NCBI GenBank assembly: GCA_002396385.1
Contig: DGTD01000067.1
Location: forward strand, 1-38,146
Source of the DNA: Bacteroidales bacterium UBA4345
Lineage (GTDB): Bacteria > Bacteroidota > Bacteroidia > Bacteroidales > Paludibacteraceae
Direction of reading: 5' to 3'
Length of the DNA stretch: 38,146 nt
Shown: positions 1 to 9,049 of the stretch, one piece after another
How positions within the stretch are numbered: the first letter of the stretch is position 1
How the letters are laid out: every line of letters starts with the position of its first letter
Position numbers and translations under genes: made by a program
The notes under the pieces: model-generated
What the model saw: only the letters and a program-made list of their open reading frames with translations
What the model was told of the DNA's origin: nothing
Databases searched by the model: none

Positions 1-2
1 TC

Positions 3-713
3 GACGTGCGGTGCAGGGACGACCAGGGCCGCCAGTTTATTGTAGAGATGCAGATGTACTGGACCGACGAGTTCAAGCAGCGTGTGCTGTTCAACGCCTC
101 GAAAGCCTACGTCAAGCAGGCGGACAAGGGCTACAGCTACAGCAGTCTGCAACCGGTCTACTCGCTCAGCATTGTGAACGACAACGCTTTCAGCGGCACC
201 GAGCACTACCACCTCTTCCAGATGGCAGAACAAGGTAACCCTGAGCGGGTGATAGAGGGAATAGAGATGGTGTTTGTAGAACTGCCCAAGTTCGTACCGC
301 AGTCACCAACGATAGGCAGGATGCACCGACTGTGGCTACGCTTCCTGACCGAGATCAACGAAAAAACACAAGATGCACCGCAAGAATTACTTGACGATCC
401 CGAAATCAGCAAGGCCATCTCCATCGTAGAGCGTGGCGCTTATTCCGATGAGCAGCTCGCCACTTACGACAAGTACAGGGACATGGCCGCTACCGAAAAG
501 GCGCTGATAGATGGCTCTTTTAACAAAGGCCGTGCAGAAGGTCGTGCAGAAGGCGAGGCAATTGGCCTGGAGAAGGGCGAGGCTATCGGCATGGAGAAGG
601 GTGTGAAAAAAGAAAAAATAGACAACGCCCGAAAGATGAAAGAATGCGGTGTTGGTATCAACATCATCACCATCGTTACAGGACTATCCGCCGATGAAAT
701 TGAAAAACTCTGA
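3..713 (+). CDS. PD-(D/E)XK nuclease family transposase (Rpn-like), 5' end cut by window
   Basis: The reading frame is open to the left edge, so the gene starts outside the window; the first in-frame GTG at 6 is not a credible start. The first residues read as a beta-strand with an E-x-Q motif (VEMQ, about residue 15), which is the typical C-terminal half of the PD-(D/E)XK core. The upstream catalytic Asp is probably off the window. The central part (KFVPQSPTIGRMHRLWLRFL and onward) and the C-terminal repeats of GRAEG / GEAIGLEKG / GEAIGMEKG type are characteristic of the Rpn/PF12784 family in Bacteroidetes. Members act as DNA endonucleases that promote recombination and are often multicopy. 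The repeat region is a low-complexity helix. No inverted repeats or partner genes are visible, so I do not call an insertion sequence. Family assignment is strong; biological role is inferred. Confidence 0.85.
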   Translation, partial: DVRCRDDQGRQFIVEMQMYWTDEFKQRVLFNASKAYVKQADKGYSYSSLQPVYSLSIVNDNAFSGTEHYHLFQMAEQGNPERVIEGIEMVFVELPKFVPQSPTIGRMHRLWLRFLTEINEKTQDAPQELLDDPEISKAISIVERGAYSDEQLATYDKYRDMAATEKALIDGSFNKGRAEGRAEGEAIGLEKGEAIGMEKGVKKEKIDNARKMKECGVGINIITIVTGLSADEIEKL

Positions 714-735
714 CGAATGTCATATTAATGAAAAC

Positions 736-763
736 AGCTGGCGATATCGCCAGCTATTTTTTA
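736..763 (+). terminator. Rho-independent terminator after the Rpn-like gene
   Basis: A perfect 20-base palindrome at 736-755 (10-bp arms, AGCTGGCGAT and its complement) is followed by ATTTTTTATT. It lies 22 bases after the stop codon at 713 and is preceded by an A-rich run, so it could also work on the other strand. The rest of 764-984 holds no gene I can support. Confidence 0.8.
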
Positions 764-984
764 TTCTAATACAGTACGAAAGTAGTCGGGATGGTAGAAG
801 TAGAGAATTGGCGCAGAGTCGGTTGCGGTATGTTGTGCGATTTTCCGTCCCTAACCAGCCAGGACAACCCTCAACGGTTGTAAAAATAAGAAATTTTCCC
901 TCAAAAGAAGCGGGTCTCTGCATGTTTGCCGTCGAGTTCGCTCTGATTCTACGAGGGAGAAACTCCGTTATTCTTTTTGGGGGA

Positions 985-2292
985 TTACATTATTATGGGC
1001 AAGTCAGAAGGAAAACCTGCCCTGTGATAGAATTCTAATGCTTTATCCTTGTCGATTTGTGTTCCATAGCCTTTTTCATAACATAATCCCATATAATAAT
1101 TCGCATATATACTACTTTGACAAGTTTGGAGTATTTTTTTGAAAGCATCTATTGCCTCGGTATATTTTCCGCAATTATACAGGCAAATCGACTTAAATTC
1201 GTCTGATTGTACAGAATTCAGGTCAACCACATTCGTCACATTTGGGGCTGTAAGTCTATCAATTAAAATCATCGCCTCCCTTTTTCTTTCTTTTATACTG
1301 TAAAGATACTCCTTTGCTTTTAACGTGTCTTTTGGAACATATAGTCCCTTTAAATAACATACAGCAAGGTTATACTTTGCCACGTCATTCCCTAACCCTG
1401 CCGCCAGCTTATAATATGTTATCATTTCTGAAACCGGGTAATGCTGGTTTTTATGTATTATGTTTGCAATATAAAGATAACGTATATCGTCAGATTCCAC
1501 CATATGGCGTTTCAATATGTCAATTGCATGGCTGTATTTTCCTTCCATATCATATATTATAGCTAAGTTTTTTGTAGACTCTTTATTGTTTTTTATAGAT
1601 TTTGTTAATAAACGTTTTCCTCTGCTTTTATTTCCCCTGATATAATAATACAGTCCTTTTAGATTTTTATTCTCGTATCGCATGTTAAAGCACGAAAAAT
1701 CCGTAAGCCAATTAATTTGTAAACCATTATACGTCAATTGCATTCCATCTTCAATATCCACTTCTTTTACGCGTTCTTCTATAACTCTCTTATACCAAAA
1801 AAAAGCAGAATCGTACAGTTTTCTCCTTTTATATGAAAAAGCAAGCTTCAATTGAGCGACAGTATTCCCTTTTTGGGATGCGGCTTTCTTTAATAAATCT
1901 CGTTCCGAAGGCTCTACTGTCAGGTTTATTAAACCCGAATAAGATTTTAATACTCCATTGTTAGCGCATCTCGTAAAAATTGATCTCATAGTATCAGTAT
2001 CTATAATTCCCATTATAGAACCACATACAACAGCATAATTATTCAATGCGTGTAAATTCCCCTGTGCTATTGCCTTTCGGTACTCACACACTGCTTCTTT
2101 ATATTTTTTACTGTAAGAAAACGAAACACCTAGAGCAAATTTCTCATACGATTCTGAAGTGCTGTCATTTGTTATAGAAACATAATTGTCCACGTTATAA
2201 TAATAAACTCTTCCTAAGTTTTGTGAAAACAAAATAGTCATAGGAAAGAATTGTAATGTGATTAAAAGAGTAAAAAGAACTTTATTTGGCAT
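985..2292 (-). CDS. Secreted Sel1/TPR-repeat protein
   Basis: This 435-residue protein starts with a signal peptide (MPNKVLFTLLITLQF..., probable cut after FSQ). It continues as helical repeats: an early unit near EKFALGVSFSYSKKYKEAVC, and clear Sel1-like units near the C-terminus (AKYNLAVCYLKGLYVPKDT; ANYYMGLCYEKGYGTQIDKD). Such repeats form a solenoid that binds proteins, so a periplasmic or surface scaffold role is likely; no enzyme motif is visible. The gene is visibly more AT-rich, with more ATA/TTA/AAA codons, than the operon to its right. This is compatible with recent acquisition. It stands alone: 138 bases separate it from the next minus-strand stop, and no perfect promoter motif was found there. 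Repeat family is fairly sure; function unknown. Confidence 0.75.
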   Translation of the reverse strand: MPNKVLFTLLITLQFFPMTILFSQNLGRVYYYNVDNYVSITNDSTSESYEKFALGVSFSYSKKYKEAVCEYRKAIAQGNLHALNNYAVVCGSIMGIIDTDTMRSIFTRCANNGVLKSYSGLINLTVEPSERDLLKKAASQKGNTVAQLKLAFSYKRRKLYDSAFFWYKRVIEERVKEVDIEDGMQLTYNGLQINWLTDFSCFNMRYENKNLKGLYYYIRGNKSRGKRLLTKSIKNNKESTKNLAIIYDMEGKYSHAIDILKRHMVESDDIRYLYIANIIHKNQHYPVSEMITYYKLAAGLGNDVAKYNLAVCYLKGLYVPKDTLKAKEYLYSIKERKREAMILIDRLTAPNVTNVVDLNSVQSDEFKSICLYNCGKYTEAIDAFKKILQTCQSSIYANYYMGLCYEKGYGTQIDKDKALEFYHRAGFPSDLPIIM

Positions 2293-2430
2293 AGTATTCT
2301 AGTATTGGTTTATCCTCTTTCCCTTCTATAAAGACTTTTATTCCATTGACATTCTTATTTCTCTTGTTTCACACTCAATAATAGTATTTCTCTTTAAATC
2401 TCATTATCAGGTACAGTATAATACTATCTA

Positions 2431-2754
2431 TCAATCATGTTCACAACCGTTCATAGCATCACTAATCAGATATAAGAACAAACTAAATAGCGAAACAGCG
2501 AACGATATACCAACCAAAAGAAGAGCCTTAACTTTACTACACAAATTGCGGTTGTTTCTTCTATAATAAAACCTATAAGACAAAAAGCAAGAAAGGAGGA
2601 CGACAAAACAAAAGAGCAGGTTCGAACAAAGATCCTTATTTTTCCCCAAAAAATCGGTATAGCCAGCACAAAACTCAACAAAACGACAATAGGCGAACAT
2701 CAAGCAAAAATCTATCGCCGTCAAGAATACCAATACAAGCAGGAAGCGCCTCAT
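2431..2754 (-). CDS. Small membrane protein of unknown function
   Basis: This 107-residue protein has three hydrophobic segments: about residues 4-25, 44-62 (LLFCFVVLLSCFLSYRF) and 74-96 (ALLLVGISFAVSLFSLFLYL). A basic loop (YYRRNNRN) lies between the second and third. The ATG overlaps the stop of the upstream metallo-hydrolase gene by four bases (ATGA), which indicates translational coupling and makes this start secure. It is the last gene of the operon that begins at 8617. I do not recognise a family. The overlap suggests it is a genuine gene despite its small size and AT-rich composition. Confidence 0.65.
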   Translation of the reverse strand: MRRFLLVLVFLTAIDFCLMFAYCRFVEFCAGYTDFLGKNKDLCSNLLFCFVVLLSCFLSYRFYYRRNNRNLCSKVKALLLVGISFAVSLFSLFLYLISDAMNGCEHD

Positions 2755-3431
2755 ATATCAACCGATTTGTACACTTTCTCCTCACCAGATTCGGTCACCG
2801 CCAACAAATCGTTCTTAAGTTCATCGCCAATAGTGGTGCAGTCGCCATGCCCCGGGTAGACCACCGTTTCGGCAGGCAGTTGCAGCAGTTTTTCAACCGA
2901 CCGGGCGAGGGCCTTTTTACGTCCTCCAGGAAGACTGGTAGAACCAATAGAACCCTTCATCAGCGTGTCGCCAGAAATCAGTATGCGTTCCGCCTCGGAA
3001 TACAGACAAATGCTACCTGGAGAATGTCCCGGTGTATGCATAACGGTCATAGAGGTATTACCAAAAGAAATGACAGAACCGTCTTCCAAAGAGAACAGAG
3101 GATCGCCCGTTTCAATACTTTCAGTAAAGTCAAGTGCCATAGCCTGATAATCGATAATCGACACCAGACGCTGGTCATTGGGGTTCACTTCCGGCCTAAC
3201 CCCATATCGCTGCGCAAAAAAAGCGTTCCCGATTATATGGTCGATATGGAAATGGGTACAAATCAGGCGAGTCACCTTCAACTCATTCGTTTCAATAAAC
3301 GACACAATTTGTCCATATTCCTCCTTCTCAATACATCCGCAGTCAACCAAAACGCACTCACCAGTCTCGTCATACAAAACATATGCGTTCTCGTTAAACC
3401 GGCGCATCACAAAACGCTCCACATTTACCAT
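2751..3431 (-). CDS. Metallo-beta-lactamase-fold hydrolase (glyoxalase II-like)
   Basis: This 226-residue protein carries the signature H-x-H-x-D-H motif as THFHIDH (His60, His62, Asp64, His65). Downstream are the other metal sites: HTPGHSPGS, SGDTLM (the bridging Asp) and YPGHGD. The pattern and length match small MBL hydrolases of the glyoxalase II/YcbL group, which bind two metals, usually zinc, and hydrolyse thioesters or related substrates. No signal peptide is present, so it is cytoplasmic. It begins 5 bases after the PlsC-like gene and overlaps the next gene by 4 bases, so it is in the middle of an operon with acyl-CoA and lipid enzymes. A thioesterase role is possible but is inference. 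Confidence 0.88.
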   Translation of the reverse strand: MVNVERFVMRRFNENAYVLYDETGECVLVDCGCIEKEEYGQIVSFIETNELKVTRLICTHFHIDHIIGNAFFAQRYGVRPEVNPNDQRLVSIIDYQAMALDFTESIETGDPLFSLEDGSVISFGNTSMTVMHTPGHSPGSICLYSEAERILISGDTLMKGSIGSTSLPGGRKKALARSVEKLLQLPAETVVYPGHGDCTTIGDELKNDLLAVTESGEEKVYKSVDI

Positions 3432-3436
3432 AGAAC

Positions 3437-4291
3437 CTATTTTTCAGTTTGGTTATACGTCCACGGATTTTTCTTGATGCCAGCCAACTTGACCATAGCC
3501 TCGTGACAACGGCGCCGCATATCGTCGATTTGTTCGCGTCGGTCAGAAATAGCAGGATCAGGCAGGATAGGTTCACCCACATTCAGCGTAACGCAAGCCT
3601 CTTTCCCGAACCATTTCAGGAAACCCTTTCTTTCGCGATAAGAATACGCCATCGGTATAATCGGAATATTGAGACGGTGCGCAAAGGTAAACGCCCCTTT
3701 CTTGAACGGGCGAATAGGCGTATAGAATTCCCACCGGCTTTCTTCCGCGAAGAAGTGGAGCCAATAGCCCTTTTCGTGATAATAGTCGAGCGCCTCGTAG
3801 AATTTCTTCATATCGCTGACTGACGCAGGTATAGGAATACCGCCCATAGTGTGCATGCGTCGCGCATCAGCACCCGCCATCTGGCCGCGCCAAACAGGGA
3901 AACGGAGTTGCCTCCAACCGATGGCCGTGAAGACACCCGACAAGTCCCAGCGGAACACGTGGTTGCAGACAGTCATAGCCCCGTTCTTGAACAGATGTTT
4001 GTTTTTCTTTATGTTTTCCTTTCCCCTCACGCGCATTCCATAGCGGAAATACTGTAAGAAGTTGATGAGCGTCCGGCTCTGCAAGTAGTAAAGGAAGTTC
4101 CAGAACTTGTAGTAGAACGAGTGGTCGATGTAGGGATAGTCGTTGCCCACCAGTTTTTCTGCTTCTTCCTCGTTATCGGGACGCAACACGTGCGAATGGG
4201 GGTCATCGCCCCCATAGGTGACATATTCCAAAGGAACGTAACGGTCAGGTTCCACTTCAAGTTGGTCGTAGAGCGGTATTTTCTGTGCCAT
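3437..4291 (-). CDS. 1-acyl-sn-glycerol-3-phosphate acyltransferase-like (PlsC family)
   Basis: This 284-residue protein shows the acyltransferase H-x4-D motif as NHVFRWD (His111, Asp116). A second block (FPVWRGQMAGADARRMHTMG) and a third (FAEESRWEFY, in the place of the usual FPEGTR) follow, then IPMAYSYRERKG. These blocks place it in the LPLAT/PlsC family, which transfers an acyl group to lysophosphatidate or related glycerolipids at the inner membrane. The N-terminal 80 residues are charged and family-specific, and a hydrophobic patch (YYKFWNFLYYL) may touch the membrane. It lies 6 bases after the activase gene and 5 bases before the MBL gene. Exact acceptor is not known; it may not be the main housekeeping PlsC. 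Confidence 0.85.
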   Translation of the reverse strand: MAQKIPLYDQLEVEPDRYVPLEYVTYGGDDPHSHVLRPDNEEEAEKLVGNDYPYIDHSFYYKFWNFLYYLQSRTLINFLQYFRYGMRVRGKENIKKNKHLFKNGAMTVCNHVFRWDLSGVFTAIGWRQLRFPVWRGQMAGADARRMHTMGGIPIPASVSDMKKFYEALDYYHEKGYWLHFFAEESRWEFYTPIRPFKKGAFTFAHRLNIPIIPMAYSYRERKGFLKWFGKEACVTLNVGEPILPDPAISDRREQIDDMRRRCHEAMVKLAGIKKNPWTYNQTEK

Positions 4292-4297
4292 ATTATT

Positions 4298-7200
4298 TTA
4301 CTTTTTATTGTCTTTCATATTGGAGATAAACAGCAACAGACGATTTGCGATATTCGCCTCCGAAACTCCGCCATCGAAATCAAGCGAAAGCATATTAAGG
4401 TCAGGGTAAAGGTTTTTCAACTTTTTCTCAATACCCCTTGCCACAATATGGTTGGCGATACACCCGAAAGGTTGCATACTAACCACATTGTTGCACCCCT
4501 GCTTCATAAAGGCAATCACCTCGGCAGGCAAAAGCCAGCCCTCTCCGAACTGGGCAGAAAGAGAAATAACGTCTTTGGCATATTCGGAAATCTCCATAAT
4601 ATCCAATTCCGGTTGGAAGTAGCGGAAGACAGAAGCCTCTTTCTCAAATTTCTTCATAATAGAGTTAATCATCTTCCACGCCAAGTGTATAGCCATAGAA
4701 GGCGCCTTCATCTTCTTCACATGGTGTTGTTTGTTAAAATCGAAGTTCACAAAAGCCCGAAGGAAAAAGTTGTGGACAGCAGAAGGAATAACTTCCACCC
4801 CATGTTCCATCAGCCAATCGGGAACATACTTATGCGAATAAGGATTGAATTTCAAATAAATTTCGCCGGTAATGCCAGCTTTCGGGTAAACACGGTCTTC
4901 GTAAATAGGCACCTTGTTGAAAGCCTCAGCCGCCTCACCAGTCAGGCGTAGGAACGCTTTATAGTCACCCTTTTCACAAATAGGCTTGGCCTTATCGAGG
5001 AACTCGTCGCGCAAGCGGCGTGCCTCTCCCCTGTTCTTTTCGCGGACGGCAATTGCATGATAGAAAATAGACAGCCAGTCGCCATAGAAAGTAGAATAGA
5101 GCACAATAGGAGCCACTTTGAAGTAGTTCAGTTTAAAGCCCTGCTGGTCGTCGGTATCGGTTCCTGCAATACCAATTACAGGCACTTGAGAGAACCCAGC
5201 ATCGACAATAGCCTTACGGATGAGGGCAGGATAGTTGGTAGCACGGCACTGACCCAACTGTGTCACCGCCACAGCCGTCTTCTCCAAGTCGTACTTACCA
5301 GATTGGAGCGCCTTGATGAAATCGCCCACGATAAGCGTAGCCGGATAGCACACCTCGTTGTTACTGTACTTCAATCCCAAGTCGTTAGATTCGGCATCGC
5401 CCATAGGAAGCTGCTCGACATTGTATCCGGCAAACTTAAAGGCGTAAGGGAGCAAAGGGGAAATATATTCGGTAAAGAAAGGCGTAAGAATAGTACGGGT
5501 TTCCTTATCAATCTTTTCAAACTTGTGCGGTTTAACGAAAGGATGAGGCTCTTGCTGCCAGTTACGTCCGCCCTTGTCGGCCTTGTTTTCGACAGCCGAC
5601 AAACGAAGGGAATCGATCAGCGAACGAACACGCAGTTTCATAGAGCCCACATTGTTGATATCGTCAATCTTCAAGAGCGTCAACGACTTGCCATGTCTAT
5701 TCAGGATAGAGCGGACCTCGTCGACAAAGAACGCATCAGGTCCACAGCCAAAAGAGGTAGTTTCCACATAATGGGTCATCATATCCTGACGGGCAGTCCA
5801 CTGGGCAGAATTGAGGATACGGTTAACGAACGTCCATTGTTTAAGAATAAACGACTCACGCTCACCCACCTCCAGGTAGCGGGCAACATCTTCAGTCAGA
5901 ACATCCACGCCCAACTTGGAAATCATTTCACTTACCTTGTGTTGTACTAGCGGGTCGGTATGATAAGGGCGGCCAGCCAGGACAATAGCCATACGGCCAT
6001 TTTTTCTGGCATCGGCAAACGCATCCAGGTTCAGTTGGCGCATACGTGCGCCAAAATCGGAATAAGCCTTTAACGCAGCAGCATGCGCTTTCTTAACCGA
6101 CTTTTTATCAAAGCCAAGAGGCTGCATATATTCAACCAACTCCTTCAGCAGATAATCGTCGTTGCTGAACGAAATAACCGGAGAGTCGATAGGAATAGTT
6201 GTATCAATAGCCGAATGGACAACTTCAGGATAACCGATAACGATAGGACAGTTGAAAGAAGAAGTCGCCGTATTGTCTTCGCGTTTCTCATACACGACAC
6301 GCGGATAGAAAATACGATCCACCTTTTGTTCCTGCAAATCGTAAATATGCGAATGCACCAGTTTTGCAGGGAAACAGATATTATCGGACATCACCGTATG
6401 AACACCTTTCTCGTACTTGGTATAGGTGCTTGTAGAAGAAAGGACCACCCTGATTCCGAGCGAAGTAAAGAAAGTATGCCAGAAAGGGAATTCCTCGTAC
6501 ATATTCAAAGCACGCGGTATGCCGATCGTCAGTTTCGGATTTTCAACAACCACTTTATCGGCACGGTCAAACAATTCGTTATACTTTCTAAAGCTCAGAT
6601 TTACGCCCGTATAATCGGAAGCCGAACCATTAGTAAAGACTTTTTCGCATTTGTTGCCCGAGAAGTAGCTTTTCCCGTTTTGGAAAATATAACGGGTTAT
6701 GCGGCATTGGTTTTCACAGCCATGACAAATGAGTGTTTTCTGATCGAACTCAGCCTTTTTCAGGAAGTCGTCGAGTGGACGGGTTCCAGGTTCACTATCA
6801 GCAGTTTCCGTCATTTGTTTGGCAAACAATGCGCAACCGTATGCACCCATCAGTTCAGGCACATTATTGCAATAGACCGACTGGCCAGTCAGATTTTCAA
6901 AAGCCTTCACGATGGCATCGTTACGCATAGTACCACCCTGCAAGACGATATGTTTGCCAAGTTCCTCATAATTTTTCAACTTCAAGACCTTGAACAAACA
7001 GTTTTTCACCACAGAATAAGCCAAGCCGGCAGCGATATCGCTCACCTGTGCCCCCTCGCGGAGGACCTGCTTCACTTTAGAGTTCATGAAGACCGTACAA
7101 CGGGTACCCAAATCACTAGGGGCCTGGCTTTGGCAAGCCTGAAGTACAAAATCTTCAATCTTGCAATCGAGCGTTTGAGCGAAAGTTTCAATAAACGAAC

Positions 7201-8617
7201 CACAGCCAGAAGAGCAGGCCTCGTTTAACTCCATACGGGTTAACGCACCATTTTCGACATAAATAGCCTTCATATCCTGCCCACCGATATCAAGTATGAA
7301 AGACACGTCGGGGCACATTTTCCGAGCAGCCACGTAATGAGCCATAGTCTCAATCATGCCATAGTCGAGCGAAAAGGCAGCCTTAATCAAATCCTCACCA
7401 TAGCCGGTAGAGCATCCTGCAGTAATGTTAAGCTGTATATTTTCTTCCAAACACCTTTCCTTCAGACGTTCCAAGCCATGACGGACAGCACCAATAGGAT
7501 TACCACCGTTATGTGCATAAAACTTATATAGTATGCTTCCATCCTGTCCCATCAGCACAACCTTCGTAGTGGTGGAACCAGAATCAATACCCAGGAAAGT
7601 CGGTTCACCCGGTTTCAACTTGTTCAAATTGACGATAGGGATATACGATTCCGCTTTTTGTGCTTTCCATGCGAGATACTCAGCCTCGTCAGAGAAAATA
7701 GGAGGCAAAGTAACGAAAGTCTTGTTTTTCTGAACCTTAGATTTCTCTTTTTTTACCGGCTCGCCATTTAACAATTCGGTCAGCGATTCAATAGTATAAA
7801 CTTGAGCCTTTTGTTCAGAAGAAGAAGAAATATCGGCCGGAAGGTTTGCGCTTAAAGCCGTTCCCCAAGCAGGGATTACATTGGCACGCTCCTCAAGGAA
7901 GACATCGTTCTTGAAATCGAGTTTGAAATAATCGGCAATAGCCTTACGCAAAGAAGGAATAAAAGTAAGCGGGCCTCCACACATAAGCACGGTAGGCTTC
8001 ACCTGGCAACCATGGCTCAAGGCAGACGCAGTTTGAACAGCGACAGCCCGGAAAATGCTGGCTGCGATATCTTGCTTCGGCACATTTCGAGCAATAAGGT
8101 TCTGAATGTCAGTCTTCGAGAACACGCCACAACGTGAAGCAATCGGATAAATAGTCGTAGATTGTCGCGCAAGTCCGTCTAGTTCAGCAACATCGACACC
8201 GAGGCAAAGAGCCATCTGGTCGATAAAGGCACCAGTTCCACCGGCACAATTACCATTCATACGCAAATCTTTGACACGACCATCCTGCAAATAGACAATT
8301 TTAGCATCCTCGCCACCAATATCAATAATCGTACTAACCTCAGGATGTAACAAACGCGTGTATTCGGCCGCAGCAATAACTTCTTGAACAAACTGAATTC
8401 CATACCGTTCGGCAACACCCAAACCAACAGACCCCGTAATGGCTAAAACGAATTGTTCACCGTTCAGAATATGCGACAATTCTTGTAAAAAGATTTCTAC
8501 AGCACCTTTAACATCTGCTTTATGACGACGATAAGAAGAATAAACAACTTGTCCATTGGAGTCGAGCGCTACAATTTTCGCAGTAGTGGAACCAACATCA
8601 AGGCCTATTTTATACAT
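4298..8617 (-). CDS. 2-hydroxyacyl-CoA dehydratase activase-related fusion protein (BcrAD/BadFG-DUF2229)
   Basis: This 1439-residue cytoplasmic protein has two ASKHA ATPase domains in a row. The first begins with DVGSTTAK (residues 7-14), has NCAGGTGAF near 125 and SRCGVFSK near 163. The second begins with DSGSTTTK near 345 and has ACSSGCGSF near 467 and TRCTVFMNSK near 507. In the HgdC family such cysteines hold one [4Fe-4S] cluster between two subunits, so the fused pair could form an internal pseudo-dimer. A Cys-rich patch (CHGCENQC) and DUF2229/HgdB-like regions follow from about 640 (IGIPRALNMYEEFPFW; NDLGLKYSNNEVCYP; QPFGCIANH). Length and order match the long Bacteroidetes/Clostridia members annotated as acyl-CoA dehydratase activases. 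Physiological substrate is unknown. It is the first gene of a four-gene operon with its own promoter. Confidence 0.9.
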   Translation of the reverse strand: MYKIGLDVGSTTAKIVALDSNGQVVYSSYRRHKADVKGAVEIFLQELSHILNGEQFVLAITGSVGLGVAERYGIQFVQEVIAAAEYTRLLHPEVSTIIDIGGEDAKIVYLQDGRVKDLRMNGNCAGGTGAFIDQMALCLGVDVAELDGLARQSTTIYPIASRCGVFSKTDIQNLIARNVPKQDIAASIFRAVAVQTASALSHGCQVKPTVLMCGGPLTFIPSLRKAIADYFKLDFKNDVFLEERANVIPAWGTALSANLPADISSSSEQKAQVYTIESLTELLNGEPVKKEKSKVQKNKTFVTLPPIFSDEAEYLAWKAQKAESYIPIVNLNKLKPGEPTFLGIDSGSTTTKVVLMGQDGSILYKFYAHNGGNPIGAVRHGLERLKERCLEENIQLNITAGCSTGYGEDLIKAAFSLDYGMIETMAHYVAARKMCPDVSFILDIGGQDMKAIYVENGALTRMELNEACSSGCGSFIETFAQTLDCKIEDFVLQACQSQAPSDLGTRCTVFMNSKVKQVLREGAQVSDIAAGLAYSVVKNCLFKVLKLKNYEELGKHIVLQGGTMRNDAIVKAFENLTGQSVYCNNVPELMGAYGCALFAKQMTETADSEPGTRPLDDFLKKAEFDQKTLICHGCENQCRITRYIFQNGKSYFSGNKCEKVFTNGSASDYTGVNLSFRKYNELFDRADKVVVENPKLTIGIPRALNMYEEFPFWHTFFTSLGIRVVLSSTSTYTKYEKGVHTVMSDNICFPAKLVHSHIYDLQEQKVDRIFYPRVVYEKREDNTATSSFNCPIVIGYPEVVHSAIDTTIPIDSPVISFSNDDYLLKELVEYMQPLGFDKKSVKKAHAAALKAYSDFGARMRQLNLDAFADARKNGRMAIVLAGRPYHTDPLVQHKVSEMISKLGVDVLTEDVARYLEVGERESFILKQWTFVNRILNSAQWTARQDMMTHYVETTSFGCGPDAFFVDEVRSILNRHGKSLTLLKIDDINNVGSMKLRVRSLIDSLRLSAVENKADKGGRNWQQEPHPFVKPHKFEKIDKETRTILTPFFTEYISPLLPYAFKFAGYNVEQLPMGDAESNDLGLKYSNNEVCYPATLIVGDFIKALQSGKYDLEKTAVAVTQLGQCRATNYPALIRKAIVDAGFSQVPVIGIAGTDTDDQQGFKLNYFKVAPIVLYSTFYGDWLSIFYHAIAVREKNRGEARRLRDEFLDKAKPICEKGDYKAFLRLTGEAAEAFNKVPIYEDRVYPKAGITGEIYLKFNPYSHKYVPDWLMEHGVEVIPSAVHNFFLRAFVNFDFNKQHHVKKMKAPSMAIHLAWKMINSIMKKFEKEASVFRYFQPELDIMEISEYAKDVISLSAQFGEGWLLPAEVIAFMKQGCNNVVSMQPFGCIANHIVARGIEKKLKNLYPDLNMLSLDFDGGVSEANIANRLLLFISNMKDNKK

Positions 8618-8655
8618 GTGTTTTTTTAGTTTGCGTTTGGTTGAGAATTAAACCA

Positions 8656-8686
8656 CAAAAATAAAGGAATTGTACGAGTTCTCAAA
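8656..8686 (-). promoter_or_regulatory. Bacteroidetes-type promoter for the activase operon
   Basis: Read on the minus strand, TTTG (8686-8683), a 19-base spacer and TATTTTTG (8663-8656) match the TTTG / TAnnTTTG consensus exactly. The start codon at 8617 lies about 39 bases beyond the -7 box, leaving a short leader. Confidence 0.75.
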
Positions 8687-8999
8687 AAAAGAAATCGGAC
8701 ATCGCCAAAACCAGAAGGGCAAATCAGCCAATTACACACTAAGGCCCCTACACGTCCGTTCTAAGTTAAAAGTATAACAGGAGTTCAGATGCTCCATTTT
8801 TTGCGGACAAGCGAAGCCATCTGAATAATTTTCCGTGACAGTTAGTTCCTTAAGTCAGCAAAAAAGTCAGGCAGGACGGGATAAGGGAAAATTATAAAAG
8901 GACGGGGAACAGAGGGAGCCTGACAACTTTTAAAATATGAAAGGCAGACCATCCGAAAGATTAATGCAACCCTATTAGTTCAAAATTCTACTTTTTTTC
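8687..8999. other. Intergenic region between divergent genes; imperfectly structured, no gene seen
   Basis: No coding frame is convincing here. The main structure is GTCAGGC at 8866-8872 complementary to GCCTGAC at 8918-8924. They are separated by 45 bases that contain the direct repeat GGACGGG, and are followed by AACTTTTAAAAT. This could be a structured RNA element or chance. No perfect promoter precedes it. Confidence 0.4.
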
Positions 9000-9000
9000 G

Positions 9001-9008
9001 TAAGTTTG
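9001..9008 (+). promoter_or_regulatory. Probable -7 box for the coiled-coil gene
   Basis: TAAGTTTG matches TAnnTTTG exactly. The -33 position 19 bases upstream (GTTC at 8978-8981) is a poor match. A start site just after 9008 would exclude translation from the farthest in-frame TTG at 9006 and supports an internal start. Confidence 0.5.
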
Positions 9009-9049
9009 TATCGTATAAGTAGGTCAAATTTGATTTTTGGCTTCCGAAC

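Noticed and set aside
525..603. Short repeats in the Rpn gene as a possible CRISPR or satellite
   Set aside because: They are in-frame codon repeats for the GRAEG/GEAIG tail usual in this family, without spacers.
649..1038. 129-codon plus-strand frame after the Rpn gene
   Set aside because: It overlaps the Rpn stop and the terminator hairpin and has no recognisable feature.
6083..7228. 381-codon and other long plus-strand frames opposite the activase gene
   Set aside because: They are antisense to a well-conserved protein, with no recognisable domains or promoter.
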